Of a DNA stretch of 13,741 nt, positions 1-7,674 are shown piece after piece. Within the stretch, counting starts at the first letter, position 1. The number at the start of each line of letters is the position of its first letter. The stretch covers positions 1-13,741 of the forward strand of contig JBGCDW010000074.1 of NCBI GenBank assembly GCA_045105775.1. Direction: 5' to 3'. The position numbers and the translations under genes were made by a program. Source of the DNA: Aureispira sp045105775 (GTDB taxonomy: Bacteria > Bacteroidota > Bacteroidia > Chitinophagales > Saprospiraceae). Below the pieces are notes generated by a model, which did not search any database, had not been told where the DNA came from, and saw only the letters and a program-made list of their open reading frames with translations.

Positions 1-337
1 CTCCTCTTTTACTTGTTTGAGTTGTTGGCGTTCTTGCTTCACTGTTGCCTTTACTTTTTCTTTATCATCTTTTTCAGTTAGTATTGCTCTACGACCTTGA
101 CCAGGCTTTGTTTCTAAGCCTTTTATTCTTAGCCTTAAATAGCGGTTGACCCATCTATTTACTGGTTGTGGTGTCGTACAAACTATCCTCGCTATCTCTT
201 CAGATGTTTTTCCCTCACTTTTTAGCAATACCATGTGACAACGCCTTGAATATGCAGCAGAATTTGAGCTTTTATAACCTTTCTTTAATTCCTCTCTCTT
301 CATCCGTTATCTCTACCTTTTTAGCTTTTCTTCCCAT
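1..337 (-). CDS. IS630-family transposase, N-terminal part (runs off the window edge)
   Basis: Reading the minus strand from an ATG at 337, a frame stays open for 112 codons to the window edge. It begins MGRKAKKVEITDEEREL and continues through a helix-turn-helix region (SEGKTSEEIARIV, then PQPVNRWVNRYL) to a GLETKPGQGRRAIL segment. HTH DNA-binding domains followed by a 'G.. L.. KPGQGR' linker are typical of the N-terminus of IS630/Tc1-mariner transposases. The catalytic DDE domain would lie further left and is not in the window. I chose ATG 337 because it directly precedes the conserved basic start and lies about 50 bp inside the probable element terminus. The upstream ATG near 360 is in another frame. 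No stop or frameshift is seen in the visible part, but whether the whole gene is intact cannot be judged. Confidence 0.85.
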
Positions 338-387
338 CTTTTTGGAAGTAAAGATAACATGTTATTTATTTTGAACAACTACTTATA
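1..387 (-). mobile_element. Partial IS630-type insertion sequence with probable left terminus near 385-387
   Basis: The transposase start is preceded (minus strand) by TATAAGTAGTTGTTCAAAAT, ending at a TA at about 386-387. IS630 elements insert at TA dinucleotides and usually carry a short terminal inverted repeat 40-60 bp before the transposase start, which fits this spacing. The other end is outside the window, so neither the inverted repeat nor the TA target duplication can be confirmed. The terminus is inferred from similarity to remembered IS630 ends and from spacing. Confidence 0.55.
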
Positions 388-751
388 GCTTTTGTTTGGG
401 CTATTAAAACGGGGGAATGGTTAATCAAAAATGGAACTACTATTCCGATCAAAAAACTTAAGTACAGGAGAGCCAAACTCTACAGTATCTTTAGAATTGG
501 CTTTGATCATTTACAAGAAAAATTACTCTATCATATCCCCTTTTTTAACGAAATTCGACTTTTGTCCTGTACTTAGGTTACATATATAAAGATAAATTCA
601 ATTTTTTGATTGTGAGTATACAGGTCAGTTTTTTGTATAAGACAATTGGTTCGTTCCATTGTACTATACTGAAATTAGAATTAGTCGTGTCAATAACAAA
701 AGTACTATTAGCAGTTAAAACCACAGTATGAATGCGGCTTTAAGTATTTAC
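388..751. other. Gene-free interval between the IS end and the ATPase gene
   Basis: This 364-bp AT-rich interval holds no convincing gene. Short frames such as a 48-codon one starting at 431 have no recognisable content. The only visible structure is a pair of inverted repeats at 455-469 and 565-579. No clear rho-independent terminator (stem followed by T-run on the minus strand) is seen after the ATPase stop codon at 752, so the end of that operon's transcript is not defined. Confidence 0.6.
455..579. repeat. 125-bp segment bounded by 15-bp inverted repeats (MITE-like)
   Basis: The left arm AACTTAAGTACAGGA (455-469) and the right arm TCCTGTACTTAGGTT (565-579) are inverted copies, matching at 14 of 15 positions. 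They enclose 95 bp with no credible gene. This looks like a small non-autonomous element or the remnant ends of an insertion sequence. No obvious target-site duplication is visible: the flanks are A-rich on the left and TACATATA on the right. A chance long-range stem cannot be excluded, but a 14/15 match is well above background. Confidence 0.5.
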
Positions 752-3700
752 TTACGATTTCTTAAACACAATTCCACCTGATTTAGAAACAGGAGCAACC
801 GCTTTTTGCTGCGCGCCTTGCTCAATTCCTTCTTCCAATGCTTGGTGAATACTTTGCAAATGATCAGAAAACTGAGACAATTGCGCCACTACCTGCACCA
901 ATGGATTATCTTTATTACCCTGCAACAGCTTATCCTTATTAAAAGCCGCTTTGATTGCCTTCCAACGAACAGCTTCTTCCTCTGTTAATGCACCAATCAA
1001 TTCTTTGAATTTGAGCATATTGGATTCTGCACTAGAGGTGAGTGTTTGCGACTCGCCCTCATAGTGTGCAATGAGCAAGGTTTGCAATTCTTTTTCATTG
1101 GTAATAGGCGTAAGCTTTTCTACCAACTTGTTCATATTTCGATAAGAACCCTGTAATTTAAAGGCAGGTTCTGTACGGAAAGCCTCTTCCATGGCTGCGG
1201 AGCGAATATACTCTAAGTTAACTTTGAGAATGGCATCTCTAATCACTAGCATACGCTCTACCAAGGCTACAAATTCATTCACTTCCTGACTGCTGTGATT
1301 GCCCTCCAATTCGGCACCATCGCGACTTCCTGTTTGAGCATATTGCACCACGGCATAAATATCCTTGGCTCCCTTAGTGGCTAGTTTTTGCAATATGGCA
1401 TTAGAAGTCAAGGAATTCTCAATATAACTCAACTCAAAAACATCTTTGGTATCTCCAATAATATCACCCAGATTGTAAATGTCAGAACGGTTGGCCAACA
1501 TGTCTGGAACTTGGAACTTGTCGCCACTTTCGGTATATGGATTACCAGCCATGACCACAGCTACTCGTTTTCCTCTCAAATCATAGGTCTTGGTTACCCC
1601 TTTGTAAATACCCTCAATCTTGCGCTGTCCATCGGTCAAAGAAATGAATTTCTGCAAAAACTCAGGATGACAGTGCTGAATATCATCCAAGTAAATCATG
1701 ATGTTATCACCCATTTCCAAGGCCAGGTTGAGTTTTTCCAGTTCCTTGGCAGCAGCAGCATTGCCCGCCTCGCTCGGATCGAGCGAAACGACATTGTGTC
1801 CTATAGCGGGGCCATTGATTTTCATAAAAATAAGTCCCAGACGATCTGCCACATACTCCATCAAGGTAGTTTTACCATAGCCAGGAGGCGAAATGAGCAA
1901 GAGCATTCCCATTCTATCCGTACGGGTATTATCACCAACAGTACCAATTTGTTTGGCCAAGTTGTCTCCAAAAATAGGCAAATACAATTGGTCAATTAAT
2001 TTGTTTCGCACAAAAGAACTCAATACTCTTGGCTTGAATTCCTCCAAACGCAATGCTTGTTTAAAGTCTTGTGTTAAGGCGCGTTTCATGGTAACAAATT
2101 GCTCATATTGGGCTACTGTTTTAGCTTGATAATAGCTCAATTTGTTCATAAAAGCATTGTAGTCCATTTGGTAAATACCACCAGACCCAATGACAGCGTG
2201 TGCCCCATGCAATCCCTTTATTTCTTGATTGGTTTTGACGTTAATAACATGGCTTTCTTGATAGTTTTGTGTAAGAATAACCACCACTGCTTCTTGCAAA
2301 TAAGAAGTATACTCCGTCAGCTTTTGCTGCTCAATAAAAGCACTCAACCATTTTTGGCACAACTCAAATTGTTGCTCCAATTGCCCTTCCAAACTTTTGA
2401 GTACAGCATTAAAAGATTCTTTGGCTTGTTGACGCTCCAAGTATTGCTTGAACTCTGTTTGCAAATCATGGGCACTGCCACTGACAATGAAATGGTTTTG
2501 TCTAGACCATTCATCAAATAAATAGCGAGCAGCAGTTGGTACCAAATGTTCGTCGAACAAAGAATATTGCTTCAAAAAATCGCGCAAACCTTCCTCTAAT
2601 TGTTCTAATAAAAAATCAAACTCCTTGGTTTGAGGAAAAACTTTACGAATCAATCCTGCACTTTTTAGCTGTTTGTCAAACGTAGTTTTATTTTCCTCCG
2701 TTATAAATTTCTGCCAATACAAAGTTGCCAAAGCTCTTGCTTTGCTCTCATACACCAACAAATCAATATACTCGTGCAAGTATAAGATAGATTCTAAGAA
2801 TTTGGCAGCATCCAAATCGTGGATACCTTTGCTGTATCCTTCCTCTTTGGTGGCTCGTTCATTGACCAATTGCTGCACATAAGGCAAGACCTCTTCCGAA
2901 GTCAATTTTTTTCTTTCTTCTTGCAATTGTAAGAACGCAATATAAGCCAAGTACTCCGCTCTATACACTTGGCTATTCTCAGAAATAAGAGCTTGCTCCC
3001 AGACCGCTTTTGTCTCTAAGAAATTAGGCTCTTCTACTTCCTCATAGAAACCTGTTCCAGTGAGGTGATAGTACATTTTTCCTTCCTTGAGTGTCATGGT
3101 CAAGCCCAATGCTTGCTTGTTGACAGAGAAGAAATGACGACCAAATTTAATGGCATTGCCATCCGCAGAGAACAAATCTTTTCTGTCCTTCAATTGGCGA
3201 ATGCTATCTTCTTGAATGGTTTTGAGACGTGTTTGTACATCATCTGCCTTGTTAGAATCGCCCAAATCTTGCAATTTTTGGATGATGTCTCTAACTTTTT
3301 CAATCATCAAATCTGCTGCAAAAAAGCCATTGATGTCGTCTATTTCCTTAAAGTTCTTGACGCGATTGGCAATACCTTTTAGGTTTCTTTCGGCAGCCGT
3401 TTGTAGGGCTGTGCTGCGCTTGTTGGTTGCCTCAATAATGGACAAGCGGCGCGATTCAAACGCATTGCTAATCGCCTCGCGTTTATCGGCAATTTTGACA
3501 ATAAACTCATCAAATTCAGCAAATTTGCTTTCCAACTCCTCTACCTGAATCATCATTTTGGTATAATACTCATCGGCCTTTTCTACGGTGTTGGCAATAT
3601 CCAAGTAGTTGATGAGTCCTTGATCTAGGAGTTTGGATTGGGCGGCAAATTCGGCTACTGCTTCTGCACCCGTCAAGTCGCGCAAGCGGCGTTTGATGGC

Positions 3701-5725
3701 TGCTTTGGCTTGGTTGAGTGTGGCAAAAATAGCCGTGATATTATCGATGATGCGTGTTGTTTGGGTGGCATCCTCAATTTTGAGATTGGAAACAATTTCG
3801 ATCAATAACTCCAACTCTTTCCCAATTTCATCAATGCGCTCCTCTAGCTTTTGACCTTGACGCGCTGTTTCTACGTCTTCAATATTGGCCTGGGCTTGGG
3901 CTACACGCTCCAAATAGGGCTGTAGAGCATTGGGCTGTAGCAAAAACTGCACACAAGATTGGGAGAGGTTGTTGCTAATGTCCATCGCTTCGGTCTCCAA
4001 TTCCTCAATCAAGGACAAATCTGTATAACGCAATGCTTTGAGAGAAATAATAGCCCCTCTAATTTTGCGCAATTCGGCCAAGTGCTGCACAAACTGATCC
4101 ACCTTGAGATAGGTGGTGCCTTTGATGACTCTGAACAAAGCCACGGCTTCCTTTTGCGTTTCGCGAATGGTTTCACGCGTGTTTTTTCGGATGTTCTGTA
4201 CCTTCTCAAACTCATCAATAGCCGTATTGGCTGATGCTCGAATGGCCGAAATAGGAGTGGATAAATTGTAGGCTTCCTCATTATCAATCCAATAATAAGA
4301 ATCTAAAATGACGGTTGCTCGTTTGTTCAAATCAAAATACAAATCATCATAACTGTCATCTTGTGCCAAGAGACTCAACAATTCTTGACACTCGGCCATA
4401 GCGCGCACTATGTCTTTATTACTAATTTTATAAATATAAGAATCAGCATGTTGAGAAGGGAGTACATTGCCTTTGATGTAAGGGGTTTGCCATACTTGTA
4501 CCAAGTGGTGTGAAGTCTTGGTGTCCTCGCTTCTGAAGTAACACAGTTCTCCATCAGGAAAAAGACTGTACCCATTACAAATAATAGGGGTGGTGACGGT
4601 TTGTTCAATAACATTGTAGGAGAGGAGTATATAGGCTCCATCTTCTGGGCTATGAAAAACATACAAATGATCTTCTCCATTGGGCGATTGAAGGTGCTGC
4701 TCAAACAGTTTGTTTTGTCCAGGTGTTTTGTCAAACATCTTAAAGTCACCTGTCTGTAAATAAAAGCCATTGGAAAAAATCAAGCCTTGTTCATTGGGCA
4801 GCAGTACCCCTGAGTGTGCTAGAGCATCGACACGCTGCACGGTTTGAAGTTTTACATTATACACAAAATACCTAAATTCTTCTTGATAAGGTTTGATGCG
4901 CAAAGCAATAAGGTTGCCCAAATCTGCATAGTTGACGGTGGCATCACTAACTTTCTGATTGGCGTGTTTGACCTCCTCTGCATAAATCCCTTTGCCTGTA
5001 TCGGTATTGTCTTCAATTTTTATGGTCAAATCTCCATCTACTGTTTCTACAAACACCTTATCTAAAATAGAGATGTGTGGATGTGGCCCTTGGCGGTACA
5101 TGTCCATACGAACGGATTGCCACTCAAATTCAAACTGATTGGGGTAACGATAGTTTTTATCACCAGGAGAGGAGTCGTAAATCAACTGGTTATCTTTGAT
5201 CTCCCATTTAAAGGTTTTTTGACCATTACCATCCTTAAACACCATATAAAAGAACGGCTCATTCTTATCACGGGCAAATTTTAGAAAATAGACTTCCTTG
5301 GAGTAACGATAAAGACTCTTGAAGTCTGCTTCAAATTTTTCACTCCCTTTGGGACGAATAAGGTCTAATCCAACTTCTTTGTAACTGTGGTCATCTTTAA
5401 ATTCATAGATGCTAAACACATCTTGCAGCTCAATGTTTTTGAGCCCCATTCTAATATTATAACCAAAAATACAATAGCGTCCAATAGAGAAAATATCTCT
5501 TGCAATACACTCGTGCTGGGTTTCAATACGTTGGTTGCTAATGAGTTTCATTTCAATAGAACCAAAAACCTCTTTTCGTGCTTGGTTGAGTTTTTCTAAA
5601 CGTCCATGTAAGTCATTGCCGTTTTTTTGCAGACGATTTTTAATAATCTCATAAGTACTTCCCTCTAATTGTTGGTTGTGCTCTGTTGTCTCTTCTGGAG
5701 TTGTTGTTGTTGTATCTTCAGCCAT
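752..5725 (-). CDS. DUF3686-family giant AAA+ ATPase ('DNA repair ATPase')
   Basis: A 1657-residue cytoplasmic protein with no signal peptide. Residues about 20-460 have the look of the DUF3686 region (early STYEIIKNRLQKNG, then CIARDIFSIGRYCIFGYN). Residues about 500-850 are charged, mostly helical and coiled-coil-like. A short beta-rich island with FGRHFFSVN and MYYHLTGTGFYEEVEE lies near 860-905, followed by more helices. The AAA+ core is near 1270-1450: Walker A SPPGYGKTT (1279-1287, Lys1285), Walker B IMIYLDDIQH (Asp1347/Asp1348), sensor-1 Asn1395 in VVMAGNPYTE, and a candidate arginine finger Arg1413 in LANRSD. The tail ends GGIVFKKS. Family members are annotated as DNA repair ATPases, but I know of no firm biochemical proof. 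Inferred role: ATP-driven remodelling in a complex with the upstream flotillin and OB-fold proteins. It is last in the block, 57 bp after the DUF2723-like gene. The ATG at 5725 is followed directly by a Thr-rich leader, and no strong RBS is seen. Confidence 0.9.
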   Translation of the reverse strand: MAEDTTTTTPEETTEHNQQLEGSTYEIIKNRLQKNGNDLHGRLEKLNQARKEVFGSIEMKLISNQRIETQHECIARDIFSIGRYCIFGYNIRMGLKNIELQDVFSIYEFKDDHSYKEVGLDLIRPKGSEKFEADFKSLYRYSKEVYFLKFARDKNEPFFYMVFKDGNGQKTFKWEIKDNQLIYDSSPGDKNYRYPNQFEFEWQSVRMDMYRQGPHPHISILDKVFVETVDGDLTIKIEDNTDTGKGIYAEEVKHANQKVSDATVNYADLGNLIALRIKPYQEEFRYFVYNVKLQTVQRVDALAHSGVLLPNEQGLIFSNGFYLQTGDFKMFDKTPGQNKLFEQHLQSPNGEDHLYVFHSPEDGAYILLSYNVIEQTVTTPIICNGYSLFPDGELCYFRSEDTKTSHHLVQVWQTPYIKGNVLPSQHADSYIYKISNKDIVRAMAECQELLSLLAQDDSYDDLYFDLNKRATVILDSYYWIDNEEAYNLSTPISAIRASANTAIDEFEKVQNIRKNTRETIRETQKEAVALFRVIKGTTYLKVDQFVQHLAELRKIRGAIISLKALRYTDLSLIEELETEAMDISNNLSQSCVQFLLQPNALQPYLERVAQAQANIEDVETARQGQKLEERIDEIGKELELLIEIVSNLKIEDATQTTRIIDNITAIFATLNQAKAAIKRRLRDLTGAEAVAEFAAQSKLLDQGLINYLDIANTVEKADEYYTKMMIQVEELESKFAEFDEFIVKIADKREAISNAFESRRLSIIEATNKRSTALQTAAERNLKGIANRVKNFKEIDDINGFFAADLMIEKVRDIIQKLQDLGDSNKADDVQTRLKTIQEDSIRQLKDRKDLFSADGNAIKFGRHFFSVNKQALGLTMTLKEGKMYYHLTGTGFYEEVEEPNFLETKAVWEQALISENSQVYRAEYLAYIAFLQLQEERKKLTSEEVLPYVQQLVNERATKEEGYSKGIHDLDAAKFLESILYLHEYIDLLVYESKARALATLYWQKFITEENKTTFDKQLKSAGLIRKVFPQTKEFDFLLEQLEEGLRDFLKQYSLFDEHLVPTAARYLFDEWSRQNHFIVSGSAHDLQTEFKQYLERQQAKESFNAVLKSLEGQLEQQFELCQKWLSAFIEQQKLTEYTSYLQEAVVVILTQNYQESHVINVKTNQEIKGLHGAHAVIGSGGIYQMDYNAFMNKLSYYQAKTVAQYEQFVTMKRALTQDFKQALRLEEFKPRVLSSFVRNKLIDQLYLPIFGDNLAKQIGTVGDNTRTDRMGMLLLISPPGYGKTTLMEYVADRLGLIFMKINGPAIGHNVVSLDPSEAGNAAAAKELEKLNLALEMGDNIMIYLDDIQHCHPEFLQKFISLTDGQRKIEGIYKGVTKTYDLRGKRVAVVMAGNPYTESGDKFQVPDMLANRSDIYNLGDIIGDTKDVFELSYIENSLTSNAILQKLATKGAKDIYAVVQYAQTGSRDGAELEGNHSSQEVNEFVALVERMLVIRDAILKVNLEYIRSAAMEEAFRTEPAFKLQGSYRNMNKLVEKLTPITNEKELQTLLIAHYEGESQTLTSSAESNMLKFKELIGALTEEEAVRWKAIKAAFNKDKLLQGNKDNPLVQVVAQLSQFSDHLQSIHQALEEGIEQGAQQKAVAPVSKSGGIVFKKS

Positions 5726-5782
5726 GATGAGTTGGTTTCGTTGCTTGTCTTAGTTGGGGGTGGATTGTAGGTAGTCTATTAA

Positions 5783-7606
5783 CTAAAATTTTTCGTTTAG
5801 TTGTGTTAGTTGTTTGGATAATTCTGACAATTGGTAGGTATCAACCAATTCTGTTATTTGTGGAAGAACGCTCTTTTGTATAAATTGTATTTCGTATCCT
5901 CCAAAACTACTTTCTTGCAAGTACGTCATGTATTTCTTTAAGAGTCGTGCCCCTTTTTCTTTTTGGTTGGTTTGGTAGAATTGTTTGATAATTTGCACCT
6001 GCTTGGCAACCATAACATTTATAGTCTTTGCAAAGTAGTTATACCAGTTGTTCTGTAGTTTCTTAGCTTTTTTGATTTCATTCTGCTCAATGAGTGTCTT
6101 TATAGTTTGGGTAAAACTCAAGGTAATTGAATAAAAAGTAGGAAAATCCTCTAATTCAATATCTTCAAAAACTGGCCACTTAAATTCTTGAATAAAAAAG
6201 CGATAGTTGATTAGGGCTTGCTCCTTGCTCAAGTTTTTATTATCTCTTTCTTTGTATTCAAATAATTGGTTGATCCCATATGTGTGAATATACTTTGATG
6301 CTCCAGTATTAGTCATAAAATTAGACCCAGATACTTGGTTTCCATAGCTTGGTGCAAATAGGATAGGCCGCGTCTTGTAATTAGATGCTAATATCGCTAA
6401 TAGAAGAATTTCAGAGCGTACTAGAGAGGTTTGTGGACAAATTAGCTTGGGAGCATCTGGATCGTAATGGCCCAGTACAAAGCTACGTGTCGAAGCTGTT
6501 TTGATACCCTTGCGCTTAGATGCTAATAATTTTATCAACATTTTGACAGGCCAGGCTTTTTTTTCTGTATTTTCTTCCAATAAAATATAATCGCCTTTGG
6601 GAGCTTGATAATGCTCTAAATCAAGTCCTATATTTAGGTATTTGTCTTTGTAATAAGATTGATCAGACAAATGCGCACCATAGTAATGTGCATTGAGCAA
6701 ACTTTCATTGACTATCAATACATCTTCCCGTATTTTTTTAGCTTGCTGCAAATACAACAGTGGATAAGTATCGTTATCACCGTATGTAAATAGAATGGCA
6801 TTTGGGGGACAACTCAATAAGCTATTTTTGCTAAAAGCTATGGTTGCTGGTGTATACAGTTCTTTGCCTTCAACTGTTGCCAATGCTTTTTCCTTAAACC
6901 CTAAGAAAGCTAGGCGCATACTTAGGGTTAGAATTTCATTGCAATATTTGGTATATATGCTTCCCACCACTGTTTTAAAATCAGGATCTAGTTCATTAAC
7001 TTTTTTGAAGCATTGGGCAGCTAGATTGCCATTATCAATCAAAGAATCTAGCCATTCAGGTGCTTGATTGATGAGGTGGTATTTGCCATAGTCTAAAATA
7101 TATTGAGCAGATTTAAAGGAATGTGCTCTTCCTAGAGAGTAGTAATCATCAGGACTACTTAAAGGATATTTTTTATAATAATCAATAGTTTGGACAGGCC
7201 AATTATTATCACCAAAAAAACGATTGATATTGTATTCATCCGTATGAAAATACTTGGTAGCAATAGGTCGTTTTTGGAAATGCTCCCGTTTGATTTTTAG
7301 CGGCATCGCTTCACCTTTGATGACCAATTCATCTACATAACCCTCTTTGGGCGACCAAATTAATTGCTTATTATCTGAATAAACCCAGTTTCTATCTTGA
7401 TAATGGCCAACAGTAATCCAAAAACCTTGGGTATCTTTTAGAACATTGAGTCGAGTCATTCGATCCAATTTTATTGAGCAAATCCCCTTTTTTACAACAT
7501 GTTCTACTACTTCATGATACAATGGAAAATCACGGGGCAGTTGTGCCCAGAGGGTACAAGATAAATAGCTAATTAATAAAGTGGTATAGAAAAGCTTTAA
7601 TAGCAT
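5783..7606 (-). CDS. Secreted protein resembling the soluble domain of DUF2723 proteins
   Basis: A 607-residue protein with an N-terminal signal sequence (hydrophobic residues about 3-20, likely cleavage after LWA, around residue 21). There are no other convincing membrane spans, so it should be periplasmic or exported. The middle carries GDNDTYPLLYLQ (276-287), followed by REDVLIVNESLLN, and later ASNYKTRPILFAPS (about 407-420). These match the pattern I know from the C-terminal extramembrane part of Bacteroidota DUF2723/TMEM260-like proteins (GDNDTFPLWYLQ..., then N-W-RPIYFA). Those proteins normally carry a multi-span glycosyltransferase-like N-terminus, which is missing here. It sits between the flotillin gene (68 bp upstream, with a strong hairpin in the gap) and the ATPase gene (57 bp downstream), so co-transcription is likely. 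Its function is unknown. It may sense or bind something on the outer face of the membrane for the system. Confidence 0.8.
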   Translation of the reverse strand: MLLKLFYTTLLISYLSCTLWAQLPRDFPLYHEVVEHVVKKGICSIKLDRMTRLNVLKDTQGFWITVGHYQDRNWVYSDNKQLIWSPKEGYVDELVIKGEAMPLKIKREHFQKRPIATKYFHTDEYNINRFFGDNNWPVQTIDYYKKYPLSSPDDYYSLGRAHSFKSAQYILDYGKYHLINQAPEWLDSLIDNGNLAAQCFKKVNELDPDFKTVVGSIYTKYCNEILTLSMRLAFLGFKEKALATVEGKELYTPATIAFSKNSLLSCPPNAILFTYGDNDTYPLLYLQQAKKIREDVLIVNESLLNAHYYGAHLSDQSYYKDKYLNIGLDLEHYQAPKGDYILLEENTEKKAWPVKMLIKLLASKRKGIKTASTRSFVLGHYDPDAPKLICPQTSLVRSEILLLAILASNYKTRPILFAPSYGNQVSGSNFMTNTGASKYIHTYGINQLFEYKERDNKNLSKEQALINYRFFIQEFKWPVFEDIELEDFPTFYSITLSFTQTIKTLIEQNEIKKAKKLQNNWYNYFAKTINVMVAKQVQIIKQFYQTNQKEKGARLLKKYMTYLQESSFGGYEIQFIQKSVLPQITELVDTYQLSELSKQLTQLNEKF

Positions 7607-7629
7607 GTTTAGTAGGATTTAGTTTATTG

Positions 7630-7661
7630 TAGTAGGGCGCAACACTTGTTGCGCCCTACTA
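7630..7661. repeat. Perfect 14-bp inverted repeat between the flotillin and DUF2723-like genes
   Basis: TAGTAGGGCGCAAC (7630-7643) and GTTGCGCCCTACTA (7648-7661) pair perfectly over 14 bp around a 4-nt ACTT loop. It is much richer in GC than its surroundings. No T-run follows on the minus strand, so it is not a standard terminator. It may act as an mRNA processing, stability or attenuation element between the two cistrons, or be a copy of a small palindromic dispersed repeat. Confidence 0.8.
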
Positions 7662-7674
7662 AATATGTTGTGCC

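Noticed and set aside
168..374. A 68-codon plus-strand open frame at the left edge
   Set aside because: It is antisense to the IS630-type transposase, which has a coherent helix-turn-helix sequence.
1388..1999. A 203-codon plus-strand open frame inside the ATPase gene
   Set aside because: It is antisense to the AAA+ core, whose Walker and sensor motifs are clear; its translation has no recognisable features. The other plus-strand frames within 752-5725 were dropped for the same reason.
4009..4287. A 92-codon minus-strand frame overlapping the ATPase in another frame
   Set aside because: It lies wholly inside the coiled-coil part of the ATPase, has no start signal or domain, and its composition is that of a frame-shifted shadow. 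The same holds for 4408-4770.
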